Part shown: piece by piece, positions 7,746-17,015 of the stretch
How positions within the stretch are numbered: the stretch's first letter is position 1
Layout: every line of letters starts with the position of its first letter
Source: an uncultured Caulobacteraceae bacterium
GTDB lineage: Bacteria > Pseudomonadota > Alphaproteobacteria > Caulobacterales > Caulobacteraceae
Direction: 5' to 3'
DNA length: 43,468 nucleotides
Assembly: GCA_903929535.1 (NCBI GenBank)
Contig: CAIYVC010000162.1
Span: 1 to 43,468 of the forward strand
Program-made: the position numbers and the translations under genes
The notes under the pieces: generated by a model
Database searches by the model: none
The model's input: the letters and a program-made list of their open reading frames with translations, nothing else
What the model was told of the DNA's origin: nothing

Positions 7746-9058
7746 CGCAGCCCCTTACGCACACGTTCTACGTCTTCAGCACTGACCGCCGCAGCATTGT
7801 TGCCCCAGGACTGGCGCACGAAGCTGGCCAGGGCCGCGACCTGCTGATCGTCATAGCGCCAGCCGAACGGCGGCATAGCTAGGCGCGAGGGCGCCGCTTC
7901 GGTGGCGGGCAGTCGCGCGCCCTTGAGGATGACCCGGATCAGGCTGTCAGGATGCTGCGCCAGGACCGTAGGGCTGCCCCCCAGATGCGGGAAGGACCGC
8001 CCCTCGCCCTCGCCGCTCAGACGGTGGCAGGCCGCGCAGCTGTCCATGAACATGCGCGCGCCCGGAACCGTGCTTTCCCGGCCGGCCATGAAGGCCGCCA
8101 GGGTGGCGCCGCTCGGAGCGTAGGTCGCGCGGCCCTCTTCGGGCGCCGGCGGCAGGGACTTCAGATAGGCGGCGATGGCGGACCGGTCGTCGGGGGTCAT
8201 GAACTGGGTGCTCTGGGCGACCACCTCGCCCATCTGACCCAGCACCGCGGCATGGGGCGAGCGGCCCGTGGCCAGCAGTTCGGCGATCTCATCCGCGCTC
8301 CAGCGACCAAGACCGTCCCCCGCGTTGCCGCGCAGATTGACCGGAGATTCACCCGCCAGACGCGCGCCCGAAAGGTAGAAGGCCGAGCCGCCGTCGACAC
8401 TGATCTCCTGGAAGCCCAGACCGCGCGGGGTGTGGCAGGTCCCGCAATGGGCCAGCCCCTGAACCAGATAGGCGCCCCGGTTCCAGGCCGCGCCCTTGGC
8501 AGGTTCGGGAGCAAAACGAGCATCCTGCAGGAAGGCCTTGTTCCACAGCGCCAGCGGCCAGCGAACGCGCAGCAGCCAGGGAATGCCGGGGACGCGGTCG
8601 GGCGCCGGCGCCGCGGCCACCTTTTGGGTCAGGTAGGCGAACAGGTCCTGCAGGTCCTCGTCCGACACCTTGGCGTAGGCGGTGTAGGGCATGGCGGGGT
8701 AGAGCCGGGCGCCATCGGGCCGCACGCCCTGGCGCATCACCCGGGCGAAGTCGGTGAAGCTGTAGGCGCCGATGCCGTGTTCGCGGTCTGGCGTGATGTT
8801 GGTCGAGTAAACAGAGCCCAAAGGCGTCGCCAGAGGCACGCCCCCGGCCAGAGCCGCACCGCCGGGCGTGGTGTGGCAGGCGGCGCAATCGCCGAGCGTC
8901 GCGATATAGGCCCCGCGAGAGGGGTTGGGCGCGCGCTTGGCCATGGCGGGGCCCAGGTGCGGGTCAGGCAGGTTGCGGTTGATCGCCAGGCCGAAGGCGG
9001 CCACCGCCGCGATCAGCGCCAGGATGACGATCAGCCAGGACTGCGCCGCCAGCCTCAT
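7742..9058 (-). CDS. Tri-haem membrane cytochrome c subunit of an FAD dehydrogenase
   Basis: 438 residues from the ATG at 9058, which overlaps the stop of the GMC gene (ATGA); a longer frame exists but its extra 83 residues are out-of-frame translation of that gene. One N-terminal membrane helix (about 7-26) and three haem motifs: CAACH (58-62), CGTCH (205-209), CAACH (341-345). This is the architecture of the cytochrome subunit of gluconate, sorbitol, fructose and alcohol dehydrogenases of acetic acid bacteria, which passes electrons from the FAD subunit to ubiquinone or a terminal oxidase. The context is a full match. Confidence 0.92.
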   Translation of the reverse strand: MRLAAQSWLIVILALIAAVAAFGLAINRNLPDPHLGPAMAKRAPNPSRGAYIATLGDCAACHTTPGGAALAGGVPLATPLGSVYSTNITPDREHGIGAYSFTDFARVMRQGVRPDGARLYPAMPYTAYAKVSDEDLQDLFAYLTQKVAAAPAPDRVPGIPWLLRVRWPLALWNKAFLQDARFAPEPAKGAAWNRGAYLVQGLAHCGTCHTPRGLGFQEISVDGGSAFYLSGARLAGESPVNLRGNAGDGLGRWSADEIAELLATGRSPHAAVLGQMGEVVAQSTQFMTPDDRSAIAAYLKSLPPAPEEGRATYAPSGATLAAFMAGRESTVPGARMFMDSCAACHRLSGEGEGRSFPHLGGSPTVLAQHPDSLIRVILKGARLPATEAAPSRLAMPPFGWRYDDQQVAALASFVRQSWGNNAAAVSAEDVERVRKGLR

Positions 9059-10830
9059 ACGGCCGCCATCGGGCCGGGGGACTTCAGATACTTCGAGCGG
9101 ATGTTGTCCGCCGCCCAATAGGCCAGGGCGCCGACCAGACCGGTCGGGTTGTAGCCGATGCCGTGGGCGAAGACGTTGGCGCCCAGGACGAACAGATTGG
9201 AGGTGTCCCAGCTCTGCAGGTATTTGTTCACGGCGCTGGTTTTCGGATCGGTCCCCATGGAGGTGCCGCCGTTGATGTGGGTGCTCTGATAGGCGCGGGT
9301 GTCCCAATGGTCGCCGCGCTTCAGGACGCGGCCCGAGGCCGAGGTCGCGCCCATGGCCTTGGCGATGGCGTTCAGCTTGTCGCCGAAGAATTCGGACATG
9401 CGCAGGTCATTGTCCTGCCAGTCGAGCGTCATGCGCAGCAGGGGCTCGCCGTAGGCGTCGCGGTAGGTGGGGTCGAGGTCCAGATAGGCCCCGCGATAGG
9501 CCATGTTGCTCATCTGAGCTTCGATGCGCCCGGTGTGCGCGTAGTTGTCCTTGACCGCCTGCTTCCAGCCCGAGCCCCAGGTCGGCGCGCCCTTGGGCAG
9601 AGGGATGCCGCGCACCGGCCCGATGCCGGTCTGCCGGCCCCAGATGATGCCGCCGCCGATGAAGCCCAGCGGGCCATGATCGAAGTTGTCGGCGTTGAAG
9701 TCCTCGATCGCCTGACCGACCCCGCCCGAACCCATGAACGGATTGATGTAGGTCTGCTTGTCGAAGAAGGTGTTTACGCTGTTGATCAGCTGGTAGCAGA
9801 AGTTGCGCCCGATCACGCCCTCCCCGGTATTGGGGTCGTAGGGCTTGCCGATCTTCGACGACAGCATCAGGCGCACATTGTGCAGGTGGAAGGCGGCCAG
9901 CACCACCATCCCCGCCGGCTGGAACACTTCGCGCCCCTGAGCGTCGATATAGGTGACCCCGGTCGCGGTCTTGCCGTCCGCCGAGGTGTTGACCCGGGTG
10001 ACGTGGGCGTGGGTGCGGTAGGCGAAGTTGGGCATGGCCCTCAGCGCCGGCAGGATGGTCGTCTGGGGCGAGGCCTTGGAATAGTTGATGCAGCCGTAGT
10101 CCGAGCAGAAGCCGCAGAAGTTGCAGGGGCCCAGGTCGCAGCCGTAAGGGTTTCGGTAGGGCCGCGAAGCGTTGGAGGCCGGCAGGGGAAAGGGGTTGTA
10201 GCCAAGTTCCTTGGTCGCCTTGGCGAAGAGGACGCTGGTGGGTGGGTCCTTCAGCGGCGGCAGGGGATATTCGCGGGCGCGCGGCGCCTCGAACGGATTG
10301 CCGCCGGGCATCATCACCCCGTCGATATTGCCCGCCTTGCCCGAGGTGCCGCAGACATATTCGAACCGGTCGAAGTGCGGCTCCAGCTCCTCGTAGGAGA
10401 CGCCCCAGTCCTGCAGCTGCATGTCCTCGGGGATGAAGCCGCGTCCGTAGCGCTCCAGTGTGTGGGTCTTCAGCCGCAGCTCTTCGGGCATGACCCGCGA
10501 ATGCACCCCCGACCAATGGATGCCGGCGCCGCCGACTCCGGTCCCCGGCTTGAACGAGCCGATCTGGCGATAAGGCAGCGCCCGGCCGTCCTTGTCGTGG
10601 CGGATGGTGACGGTGGTCTTGGACAGGTTCTGCAACAGGCCGTTGCGGGCCGACTGGGCGATCTCGTCGACCACCTTGGGATAGGCGAAGCTGGGCACCG
10701 TATCCTGGTCCTCGCCGCGCTCCAGGGCCAGGACGTTGAGGCCGGTCTTGGCCAGTTCGATGGCCATGATGGCGCCGGTCCAGCCGAAGCCGACGATCAC
10801 CACATCGACGGACTTGTTGGTCACGGCCAT
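9055..10830 (-). CDS. GMC-family FAD dehydrogenase, large subunit (gluconate/fructose dehydrogenase-like)
   Basis: 591 residues. The N-terminal dinucleotide motif GFGWTG (14-19) binds FAD. A five-cysteine cluster at 231-247 (CDLGPCNFCGFCSDYGC) probably binds an iron–sulfur centre, as the [3Fe-4S] cluster does in related membrane glucose and fructose dehydrogenases. The catalytic pair is probably His518 (HINGGTSMG) and Asn561 (GYNPTGL). It has no signal of its own; the family is exported with its small Tat partner, which is the gene upstream (1-base overlap). Oxidises a sugar, sugar acid or polyol in the periplasm; the substrate is not predictable here. Confidence 0.92.
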   Translation of the reverse strand: MAVTNKSVDVVIVGFGWTGAIMAIELAKTGLNVLALERGEDQDTVPSFAYPKVVDEIAQSARNGLLQNLSKTTVTIRHDKDGRALPYRQIGSFKPGTGVGGAGIHWSGVHSRVMPEELRLKTHTLERYGRGFIPEDMQLQDWGVSYEELEPHFDRFEYVCGTSGKAGNIDGVMMPGGNPFEAPRAREYPLPPLKDPPTSVLFAKATKELGYNPFPLPASNASRPYRNPYGCDLGPCNFCGFCSDYGCINYSKASPQTTILPALRAMPNFAYRTHAHVTRVNTSADGKTATGVTYIDAQGREVFQPAGMVVLAAFHLHNVRLMLSSKIGKPYDPNTGEGVIGRNFCYQLINSVNTFFDKQTYINPFMGSGGVGQAIEDFNADNFDHGPLGFIGGGIIWGRQTGIGPVRGIPLPKGAPTWGSGWKQAVKDNYAHTGRIEAQMSNMAYRGAYLDLDPTYRDAYGEPLLRMTLDWQDNDLRMSEFFGDKLNAIAKAMGATSASGRVLKRGDHWDTRAYQSTHINGGTSMGTDPKTSAVNKYLQSWDTSNLFVLGANVFAHGIGYNPTGLVGALAYWAADNIRSKYLKSPGPMAAV

Positions 10831-11558
10831 CAGGCCTGGCGTCCGTGCAGGTCGACCGGCCCATAGGGATAGAGGGCGGGCCTATCGACCCATTCCATGA
10901 AGTCGGCGCGCGCGCCCGGATGGCCGATCAGTTTCCAAGCGGCCATGTTCTTGTTCCCGCCGTACATGGGGTCGCCGAAGAAGCCCTCCATCACGTTCTT
11001 CAGCAGGAAGCCGGAGAAGAAGGTCTTGAGCGGCGCCTCGTCCGACTTGATCGTCCCGGCCTCCACCTTCTTCAGCACATCGTCCTGCTGCTCGGGTTTC
11101 AGGGCGGCGAAGGTCCTGCCGAGGTTTTTGGCGCACCAGGCGTCGATGGCCTTGATGCCCAGGCGGTACTGCTGCTTGGGGGTCAGCTGCGACTGGTAAC
11201 CGAACTCCGGAGCGCCCTCGAAGAAGGGGCCCTGCATGAACCAGTTGGCCGCGTCGCCGTAGGGCGTGCCCATCTGCCGGTCGATGAACTGCGGCACGCC
11301 CAGCTCCAGCGCGCCCGGACCGTTGGCGTCGTTGGGGATCAGCCGGGCGCAGGCAGCCTGGACGAAGGCCCATTCGGGCGCGGTGAAATAGGTTGGCTTG
11401 TAGTCGTCGGCGGCTGGTGTGGCGGCGGCCGGAGCGCTGGCGGCCAGCTCGTCCACGGCAGGCGTCTGCTGGCTCGAGGCGGAGGACACGCCCAGCGCCG
11501 CCAGGGGCGGCAGGATCACCGATCCCTTGAGGAAGGCGCGGCGGTTGGTGTCGGACAT
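10830..11558 (-). CDS. Gluconate 2-dehydrogenase subunit 3 family protein (Tat-exported small subunit)
   Basis: 242 residues. A twin-arginine signal (NRRAFLKG at 5-12, then a hydrophobic stretch to about 30) is followed by an Ala-rich linker and the subunit-3 domain (about 55-230: FTAPEWAFVQAACARLIP, FIDRQMGTPYG). In this enzyme class the small subunit carries the FAD subunit across the membrane by the Tat route. First gene of the operon; AAGGGGAG lies just before the ATG. Stop shares one base with the next start. Confidence 0.9.
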   Translation of the reverse strand: MSDTNRRAFLKGSVILPPLAALGVSSASSQQTPAVDELAASAPAAATPAADDYKPTYFTAPEWAFVQAACARLIPNDANGPGALELGVPQFIDRQMGTPYGDAANWFMQGPFFEGAPEFGYQSQLTPKQQYRLGIKAIDAWCAKNLGRTFAALKPEQQDDVLKKVEAGTIKSDEAPLKTFFSGFLLKNVMEGFFGDPMYGGNKNMAAWKLIGHPGARADFMEWVDRPALYPYGPVDLHGRQA

Positions 11559-11652
11559 GCACTCCCCTTCGATGCCTATCGCTCAGCCTGCGCCGCATCC
11601 TGCTCCAGCGGTCATCCAAAACACCACGTTTCGCAAGACCAAATCTCGGGGT

Positions 11653-12432
11653 TCAACCCTGGGGAGAAGCGGTGAAATCGACCCTCGCGGCGTCGCCCTG
11701 GCCTTGCACCATCGCCTCGACCTCGAAGATGTCGCGCATCAGACCGGACGTGAGGGTTTGCGCCATCGGCCCATGGGCGGCGATGCGACCTTGGCGAAGC
11801 GCCAGGATGTGGCTGCAATAGCGGGCGGCCAGGGTCAGGTCGTGCACCGCCGCGATCACCAGCACGCCCGAGCGCGCCAGGGTCCGCAGCCTTTGCATGG
11901 TGTCCAGCGCATGGCGCGGGTCCAGCCCCGCCATCGGCTCATCGGCGATCAGCACCTCCGGATCGCTCACCAGCGCCCGCGCCAGCATGGCCCGCGCCAG
12001 CTCGCCCCCAGACAGGGTGGTGGCCGGCTGCAGGCGATGGCTGTCCAGATCGCAGTCGTGAATGGCCCGGTCGATCCTGGCGCGCATGGCCGGCGAGAAG
12101 TCGCCGAAGGCCGGCAGGGAGGCGGTCAGGCCCAGGCCCACCAGCCGCTCGACCGGCAGCGGCCACTCGCAGCGTGGGTTCTGGGGTAGGTAGGCGCGGC
12201 GGCGCGCTAAGGCCCGGCGATCGAAATCCGCCATCGGCCTGTCGTCCAGCCGCGCCTCGCCCTGGTCGGGCCGCAGCAGCCCCGCCAGCACCGACAGCAG
12301 GGTGGATTTGCCGGCCCCGTTGGCGCCGATCACGGCCACGAAGGCGCCGCGCTCGAAGTTTGCCGAAGCATCCTCGACAATCGCCCGCCCCCCGCGCAGC
12401 ACCGTCACCCCGTCGACCGCCAACAGGCTCAT
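11653..12432 (-). CDS. ABC transporter ATP-binding protein, iron/haem/B12 type
   Basis: 259 residues from the ATG at 12432, which overlaps the permease stop (ATGA); a longer frame upstream is an artefact of the permease gene. Walker A GANGAGKST, Q-loop YLPQNPR, signature LSGGELARAM, Walker B VLIADEPMAGLDP and the switch histidine AAVHDL are all present. With the permease and the binding protein upstream it forms a BtuCDF/FecBCDE-type importer for cobalamin, haem or a ferric siderophore. No cobalamin riboswitch was seen, so the ligand is open. Confidence 0.9.
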   Translation of the reverse strand: MSLLAVDGVTVLRGGRAIVEDASANFERGAFVAVIGANGAGKSTLLSVLAGLLRPDQGEARLDDRPMADFDRRALARRRAYLPQNPRCEWPLPVERLVGLGLTASLPAFGDFSPAMRARIDRAIHDCDLDSHRLQPATTLSGGELARAMLARALVSDPEVLIADEPMAGLDPRHALDTMQRLRTLARSGVLVIAAVHDLTLAARYCSHILALRQGRIAAHGPMAQTLTSGLMRDIFEVEAMVQGQGDAARVDFTASPQG

Positions 12433-13418
12433 GGCGCGGTCCTCGGCAGGCGGACCACCAGCCAGAAGAAGAAGGGTGCGCCCAGAAGGGCGGTGAAGAC
12501 TCCCAGCTTGATCTCCACGCCATTGTAGCGGAGCAGATGACTGCCGATGTCGGCGGCGGTCAGCAGGGCCGCGCCGAACAGGGCCGAGGGCAGAAGGGTG
12601 CGGCTCGGCTGATGGCCGACGAAAGGCCGCACGAGATGCGGCGAGACCAGGCCGACGAAGCCGATGGCCCCAGCCACCGCGCTGGCCGCGCCGACGCATA
12701 GCGAGACGCCGATCAGCACCAGCAGCCGCAGCCGGTTCAGGTCGATGCCGAGGCTCTCGGCCTGGGTCTCGCCCAGGGACAGGGCGTCCAGTGACCGCCC
12801 GGTGGTCAGGAGGATGGCTGCGCCGGCGACCATGAAGGGGGCTGCCAGGATCACGTGGTCCCAGCTGCGGTCAGTCAGCGAACCCATCAGCCACGTCATG
12901 ATCTCATAGGCGCCAGACGCATTGGGGGCGAGGTTCAGGGCCAGGGACAGACCCGCACCGGCCAGGCTTGAGACCGCCGCTCCAGCCAGGATCAGCGACA
13001 GGGTCCCACCTCGTCCGAACAGGAAGGTCAGGCCGGCGGCGCCGAGAGCGCCGACAAGGCCCAGCACCGGCGCGGCATAGGCGAACTGTGCGGTCAGCCC
13101 GAAATAGATGGCGATCACCGCGCCCAGCGCCGCGCCCGAGGAGATCCCCAGCAGGGCCGGATCCGCCAGGGGATTGCGCAGCAGACCTTGAAGCACCGCC
13201 CCGCACAGCCCCAGCGCCGCCCCGATCAGCATGGCCAGGACCAGACGCGGGAGGCGCAGCTCGACCACGATCAGCCGGGCCAGGTCGGTCTTATCAGCGG
13301 CGAAGGCGTGCAGAATTTGCGAAGGCGTCAGCCAGACCGAGCCCGCCGCCAGGGAGGCGGCGGCCAGCAACAGCAGACCGAGCGCGGCGATCAGGGTGAT
13401 GGCGGCGGCGCGCGTCAT
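12429..13418 (-). CDS. FecCD-family ABC transporter permease
   Basis: 329 residues, the normal size of BtuC/FecD/HmuU permeases, with about ten hydrophobic helices. Family text is clear: RLPRLVLAMLIGAALGLCGA, LLRNPLADPALLGISSGAALGA, and near the end AIGFVGLVSPHLVRPFVG. It forms the inner-membrane channel of the importer. It overlaps both neighbours by four bases (ATGA), so the three genes are a single translational unit. Confidence 0.92.
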   Translation of the reverse strand: MTRAAAITLIAALGLLLLAAASLAAGSVWLTPSQILHAFAADKTDLARLIVVELRLPRLVLAMLIGAALGLCGAVLQGLLRNPLADPALLGISSGAALGAVIAIYFGLTAQFAYAAPVLGLVGALGAAGLTFLFGRGGTLSLILAGAAVSSLAGAGLSLALNLAPNASGAYEIMTWLMGSLTDRSWDHVILAAPFMVAGAAILLTTGRSLDALSLGETQAESLGIDLNRLRLLVLIGVSLCVGAASAVAGAIGFVGLVSPHLVRPFVGHQPSRTLLPSALFGAALLTAADIGSHLLRYNGVEIKLGVFTALLGAPFFFWLVVRLPRTAP

Positions 13419-14278
13419 CGGGCCGCCGCGCTCTGCAACTGGCGACGCAGGGCCAGGGCCTGGTTGGCGGCCTCCGGCGTACCGCAGGCATATTCCGGAA
13501 CCGCCAGACGGCGCCCGGCATAGGCGTGCTCGAGCACCGGGTGGCGGACCGCCTCCAGAGCCAGCCCCGGCTGGGCCGCATCGGGCGATCCGTAGAGCAG
13601 CAGCTGCGGTTGCGGCGTCAGGGCCAGCAGCTGCTCCAGGTCCAGGCTCGACTGAAACTGACCGGGCCGGGCCGCCAGATTGACCCCGCCCGCGGCCTCC
13701 AGGATTTCGTTGAACAGAGACGCCCGTCCGGGCACGCGGCCGCTGCCGTCCCAGGCGATGGCAGTGACCCTTCTCTGCGGCGCGCTGGCTTTCAGCGCGG
13801 CGAGCGTAGCGTCCATCCGTTGCAGCAGCGCCTCGCCCCGCTCGGTTTCACCGGCGGCGGCGGCGACCTGGCGCGTGGTCGCGCGGATGGCGTCGAAGGT
13901 GTCGGCGGAGTCTACGATCAGCAGGGGCGCGCCCGCCGCTTGCGCCATCCTGCGCGCCGCCGGCGTGGTGAAGCGTCCCGCGATCACCAGGTCGGGCCTG
14001 TCCGCCAGCATCTCCTCGGCCAAACCGTGGTTGACCCGGACCCCGCGCGCCTTGGCGGCCAGTTGGGGCGTCACCGCCGAGCGTTCGGCCAGGTAGGTGA
14101 CCGAGGCGATTCGCTCCAGCGGCAGCAGCAGCAGCACCAACTGGTCTGTGCAGGCGTTCATCGACATGACGCGCATGGGCTTGGCCGAAGCCGATCCGGC
14201 GAAAACCAGGCCGGCCGCCGCCGCCAACCCGATCAGGCGCCGCCGTGTTCGATCAAAGCCGGAGGGCGAAGGCGCCAT
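13415..14278 (-). CDS. Periplasmic substrate-binding protein of the iron/B12-type importer
   Basis: 287 residues. Arg-rich n-region (RTRRRLIGL) and signal peptide to about residue 32 (GSASA). The mature protein starts with RVMSMNACTDQLVLLLLP and has the two-lobed BtuF/FecB layout, including PDLVIAGRF near 100. It captures the ligand for the FecCD permease downstream. First gene of the three-gene transport operon; the 71-residue unknown gene lies 63 bases upstream and may be co-transcribed. Confidence 0.88.
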   Translation of the reverse strand: MAPSPSGFDRTRRRLIGLAAAAGLVFAGSASAKPMRVMSMNACTDQLVLLLLPLERIASVTYLAERSAVTPQLAAKARGVRVNHGLAEEMLADRPDLVIAGRFTTPAARRMAQAAGAPLLIVDSADTFDAIRATTRQVAAAAGETERGEALLQRMDATLAALKASAPQRRVTAIAWDGSGRVPGRASLFNEILEAAGGVNLAARPGQFQSSLDLEQLLALTPQPQLLLYGSPDAAQPGLALEAVRHPVLEHAYAGRRLAVPEYACGTPEAANQALALRRQLQSAAAR

Positions 14279-14341
14279 GGTCCCCAGAAAATCCGCCGCG
14301 CAACGCGCCAGGAAGCTGTAGCGCGCATCGGCGTGCGCCCG

Positions 14342-14557
14342 CTAGGAGCCGTGGCGGTAGCCCCCCCACCCTACCGAGGTTTTGTGGTCCGGCACGATCT
14401 CCACCGGCAGGCCCATCAGGCGGCGGGGGCGGTAGCTATTGTCGGGGTCGCGCAGGAAGTCGCCGTCCTGCAGCAACGAGCGCCACTCGGCAGGTGTGAA
14501 GCGCAGGGTAAGGATGGATCCGGCCTGCCGCGGGCCGTCGTCATAGGGGCTCCACAT
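14342..14557 (-). CDS. Small unknown protein (71 residues)
   Basis: Starts at the ATG at 14557 with GGAGAG upstream. Soluble, no signal or helix; text such as LTLRFTPAEWRSLLQDGDFLRDPDNSYRPRRLMGLPVEI looks like a real folded protein, and the end is Gly/Trp-rich (SVGWGGYRHGS). I do not recognise the family. It lies upstream of the importer operon on the same strand. Confidence 0.6.
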   Translation of the reverse strand: MWSPYDDGPRQAGSILTLRFTPAEWRSLLQDGDFLRDPDNSYRPRRLMGLPVEIVPDHKTSVGWGGYRHGS

Positions 14558-14770
14558 GATCGCTCTCCGTCGTCGCCCCGATCCGCAGACTGGAGGCGCA
14601 AACGGGCGATGCTGGGGCGGTTGTGTAGCGGTGAGCGTCAATTGTGGGCGGAACCGACACATCACGGCCAAGCTGGCAGGCGCATAAAAGATTGCTAAAC
14701 TCGCGCCGGGCCATGATCGGCGCCCAGTTCGCAGTCGTATAGCTTTTCCGGCGCCCTGCCTGTAGGCCCC

Positions 14771-16621
14771 GTGCCAACACCTCCGCTGCGATCCATCGCT
14801 CCGTCCCCCGGCGTCGATACGCTGCAGGCGCTGCGGCGGCGCTATCGGCGCGGTCTTGGCCTGGCAATCCTGCTGGGCTTGATCCTGGCGCCCGCCCTGC
14901 TGATCGCCTCGGCCTGGGAGATCACCCGCGACTTCGCCCGGGGCGCCGCCCTGCGCGATACGGTCAACCACTCCTACGAGGAGCGGTCGCAGATGCAGAC
15001 CGTTTTCTCCCTGATGCAGGACGCCGAAACCGGCCAGCGCGGCTACATCCTAACCGGCCAGATGACCTTTCTGGAGCCCTATCAGACGGCCCAGAAGGAG
15101 CTGCCGGTACAGCTGGCCAAGTTGGAGGCGATGGAGCGGGCCAACCCGGTGGTCGATCGGGTAGATCCAAAATTGACGAAACATCTGCGCGAGCTGATCG
15201 AGCGGCGCATGAACGGCCTGGGCCAGCTGATCCGCCAGCATGACACCCAAGGGGCTGAGGCCGCTATCGCCAGGATATCCACGGGCCGCGGCAAGCAGAT
15301 CATGGACGAGCTACGGGTGGTGGTGGCCCAGATCTCCGCCGAAGAGAACCGCGCCCTTGACCGGCGGATCGCCGAAGACCGGCGCACGTCCTCAGGGACG
15401 GAGGCGATCATCATCGCCATGTTCGTGGGCCTGACCCTGCTGCTGGTGGCGATCTACAGCCTGGTGCTGCGCCAGTCCCATGCCCGCCAGACCCTGCTGG
15501 TGCGCATGCAGACCACCGCCGCGCGCCAGAGCGCGATTCTGGAGAACGCCCAGGACAGCATCGTCATCTTCGATCCCGACGGCGCCATCGAGACAATCAA
15601 CCGGGCCGCCGAAGCCATGTTCGGTCAGAATCGTGGCGCTCTGGCCGGGCGCGACATCTCGGTCCTGCTGGACCTGTCGGAAGACGCGCGCCGGTTCCTG
15701 GGCGAACTTAGTGCGGGCACGGGCCCGAAGGCCGGCGTGATCCGCGAGTTCAAGGCCCGGCGCGGCGAGGGGACCTTCCCGGTGGAGGCGTCGTTCGGCC
15801 TGATCACCCTGCCCGAGGGCGACCGCATAGTCTCGGCCATGAGGGACATCTCCGAGCGCCGGCGCATCGAGACCATGAAGTCCGAGTTCGTCTCCACCGT
15901 CAGCCACGAGCTGCGCACGCCGCTGACCTCGATCGGCGGGTCTCTCGGCCTGCTACTGGGCGGAGCGGCGGGTGAACTGCCCGAAAGCGCCAACCGGCTG
16001 TTGGCCATCGCCCACCGCAACTGTCAGCGCCTGCTGCGGCTGATCAACGACATCCTCGACATCGAGAAGATCGAATCCGGCCAGATGAATTTCGAGATGG
16101 CCAGCCAGGACCTCAGCGACCTGGCCAAGCGCAGCATCGACGCGGTCAGCGGTATGGCCGTGGAGGCCCAGGTGCTGGTGAGCCTGCAGACCAACCCCGC
16201 TCTTCCCGCCGTGCTCGGCGACGCAGACCGCCTGATCCAGGTGATCGTCAATCTGGTGTCCAACGCCATCAAGTTCTCCGCCCACGGCGGCGAGGTGGAG
16301 GTGATCGTCGCGGCGCCGCAGCCTGGCCGCCTGCAACTGAAAGTGCGCGACCACGGCATCGGCATCCCCCCCGCCTTCCACAGCCGCATCTTCTCCAAAT
16401 TCGCCCAGGCAGACTCCTCGGACACCCGGCAAAAGGGCGGCACGGGCCTGGGGCTGGCCATCTCCAAGGAGATCGCCGAGCGTCATGGCGGGCGGCTGAC
16501 CTTCGAAAGCGCTCTGGGCTCCGGAGCCACCTTCATCCTGGATCTGCCGGACCTCGCCACCGCCATGGCGGCGCCGGGCGCGGCCGATCTCCAACCCGCC
16601 GTCGCCCCCCAGGACGCGTGA
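14771..16621 (+). CDS. CHASE3–PAS hybrid-type sensor histidine kinase
   Basis: 616 residues, GTG start. Order: membrane helix 29-49; CHASE3 sensor about 52-205 with the hallmark DAETGQRGYILTG (85-97); helix 211-233; PAS about 252-362 (ILENAQDSIVIFDPDG); HisKA with His379 in SHELRTPL; HATPase with the N box (LIQVIVNLVSNAIKFS), G1 (DHGIGIPP) and G2 (GGTGLGLAISKE). It should autophosphorylate on His379 and pass phosphate to the receiver encoded 10 bases downstream. The periplasmic signal is unknown. Confidence 0.93.
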   Translation: MPTPPLRSIAPSPGVDTLQALRRRYRRGLGLAILLGLILAPALLIASAWEITRDFARGAALRDTVNHSYEERSQMQTVFSLMQDAETGQRGYILTGQMTFLEPYQTAQKELPVQLAKLEAMERANPVVDRVDPKLTKHLRELIERRMNGLGQLIRQHDTQGAEAAIARISTGRGKQIMDELRVVVAQISAEENRALDRRIAEDRRTSSGTEAIIIAMFVGLTLLLVAIYSLVLRQSHARQTLLVRMQTTAARQSAILENAQDSIVIFDPDGAIETINRAAEAMFGQNRGALAGRDISVLLDLSEDARRFLGELSAGTGPKAGVIREFKARRGEGTFPVEASFGLITLPEGDRIVSAMRDISERRRIETMKSEFVSTVSHELRTPLTSIGGSLGLLLGGAAGELPESANRLLAIAHRNCQRLLRLINDILDIEKIESGQMNFEMASQDLSDLAKRSIDAVSGMAVEAQVLVSLQTNPALPAVLGDADRLIQVIVNLVSNAIKFSAHGGEVEVIVAAPQPGRLQLKVRDHGIGIPPAFHSRIFSKFAQADSSDTRQKGGTGLGLAISKEIAERHGGRLTFESALGSGATFILDLPDLATAMAAPGAADLQPAVAPQDA

Positions 16622-16631
16622 GGCTATAACG

Positions 16632-17015
16632 ATGACCATGACCCAGGTGCTCTGCGTCGAAGACGAGCCCGACATCCTGGAAATCCTGACCCTGGCGCTG
16701 GGTCTCGATCCCTCGATACAGCTGCGTTCCGCCTCAAACGGCGCGGATGGACTGGCCCTGCTGGACGGGGCGGACGGCTGGCGTCCCGACGTGATCCTGT
16801 TGGACGTGATGATGCCGGACATGGACGGCCCCACCACCCTGGAGCACATCCGCGGGCGGCCCGGCCTGGACCAAACGCCTGTGATCTTCCTGACGGCGCG
16901 CGCTCAGTCGGAGGATCGGACGCGGCTGCTGGGCCTGGGCGCAGTGGGGGTTATCACCAAGCCGTTCGATCCCCTGACCCTGGCCCGGGATATCCGCTCC
17001 CTTCTGCAAGGGTAG
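16632..17015 (+). CDS. Single-domain (CheY-like) response regulator
   Basis: 127 residues, a lone receiver domain. Acid pocket Glu10-Asp11-Glu12, phospho-acceptor Asp58 in LLDVMMPDMDG, Thr in FLTARAQ and conserved Lys in ITKPFDP. It has no output domain, so it must act on another protein, or serve as a phosphate shuttle. Partner of the kinase directly upstream. Its stop abuts the stop of the convergent Gre-like gene. Confidence 0.93.
   Translation: MTMTQVLCVEDEPDILEILTLALGLDPSIQLRSASNGADGLALLDGADGWRPDVILLDVMMPDMDGPTTLEHIRGRPGLDQTPVIFLTARAQSEDRTRLLGLGAVGVITKPFDPLTLARDIRSLLQG

Noticed and set aside
9059-9307. 83-residue N-terminal extension of the tri-haem cytochrome
   Set aside because: It lies inside the GMC gene in another frame; the ATGA overlap and the membrane helix set the start at 9058.
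12433-12699. 89-residue extension of the ABC ATPase
   Set aside because: Out-of-frame translation of the permease; MSLLAVDGVTVLRGG at 12432 is the normal ATPase start.
14279-14341. Cobalamin riboswitch before the BtuCDF-like importer
   Set aside because: No B12 box or conserved stem was found in the leader or in the upstream small gene's leader.
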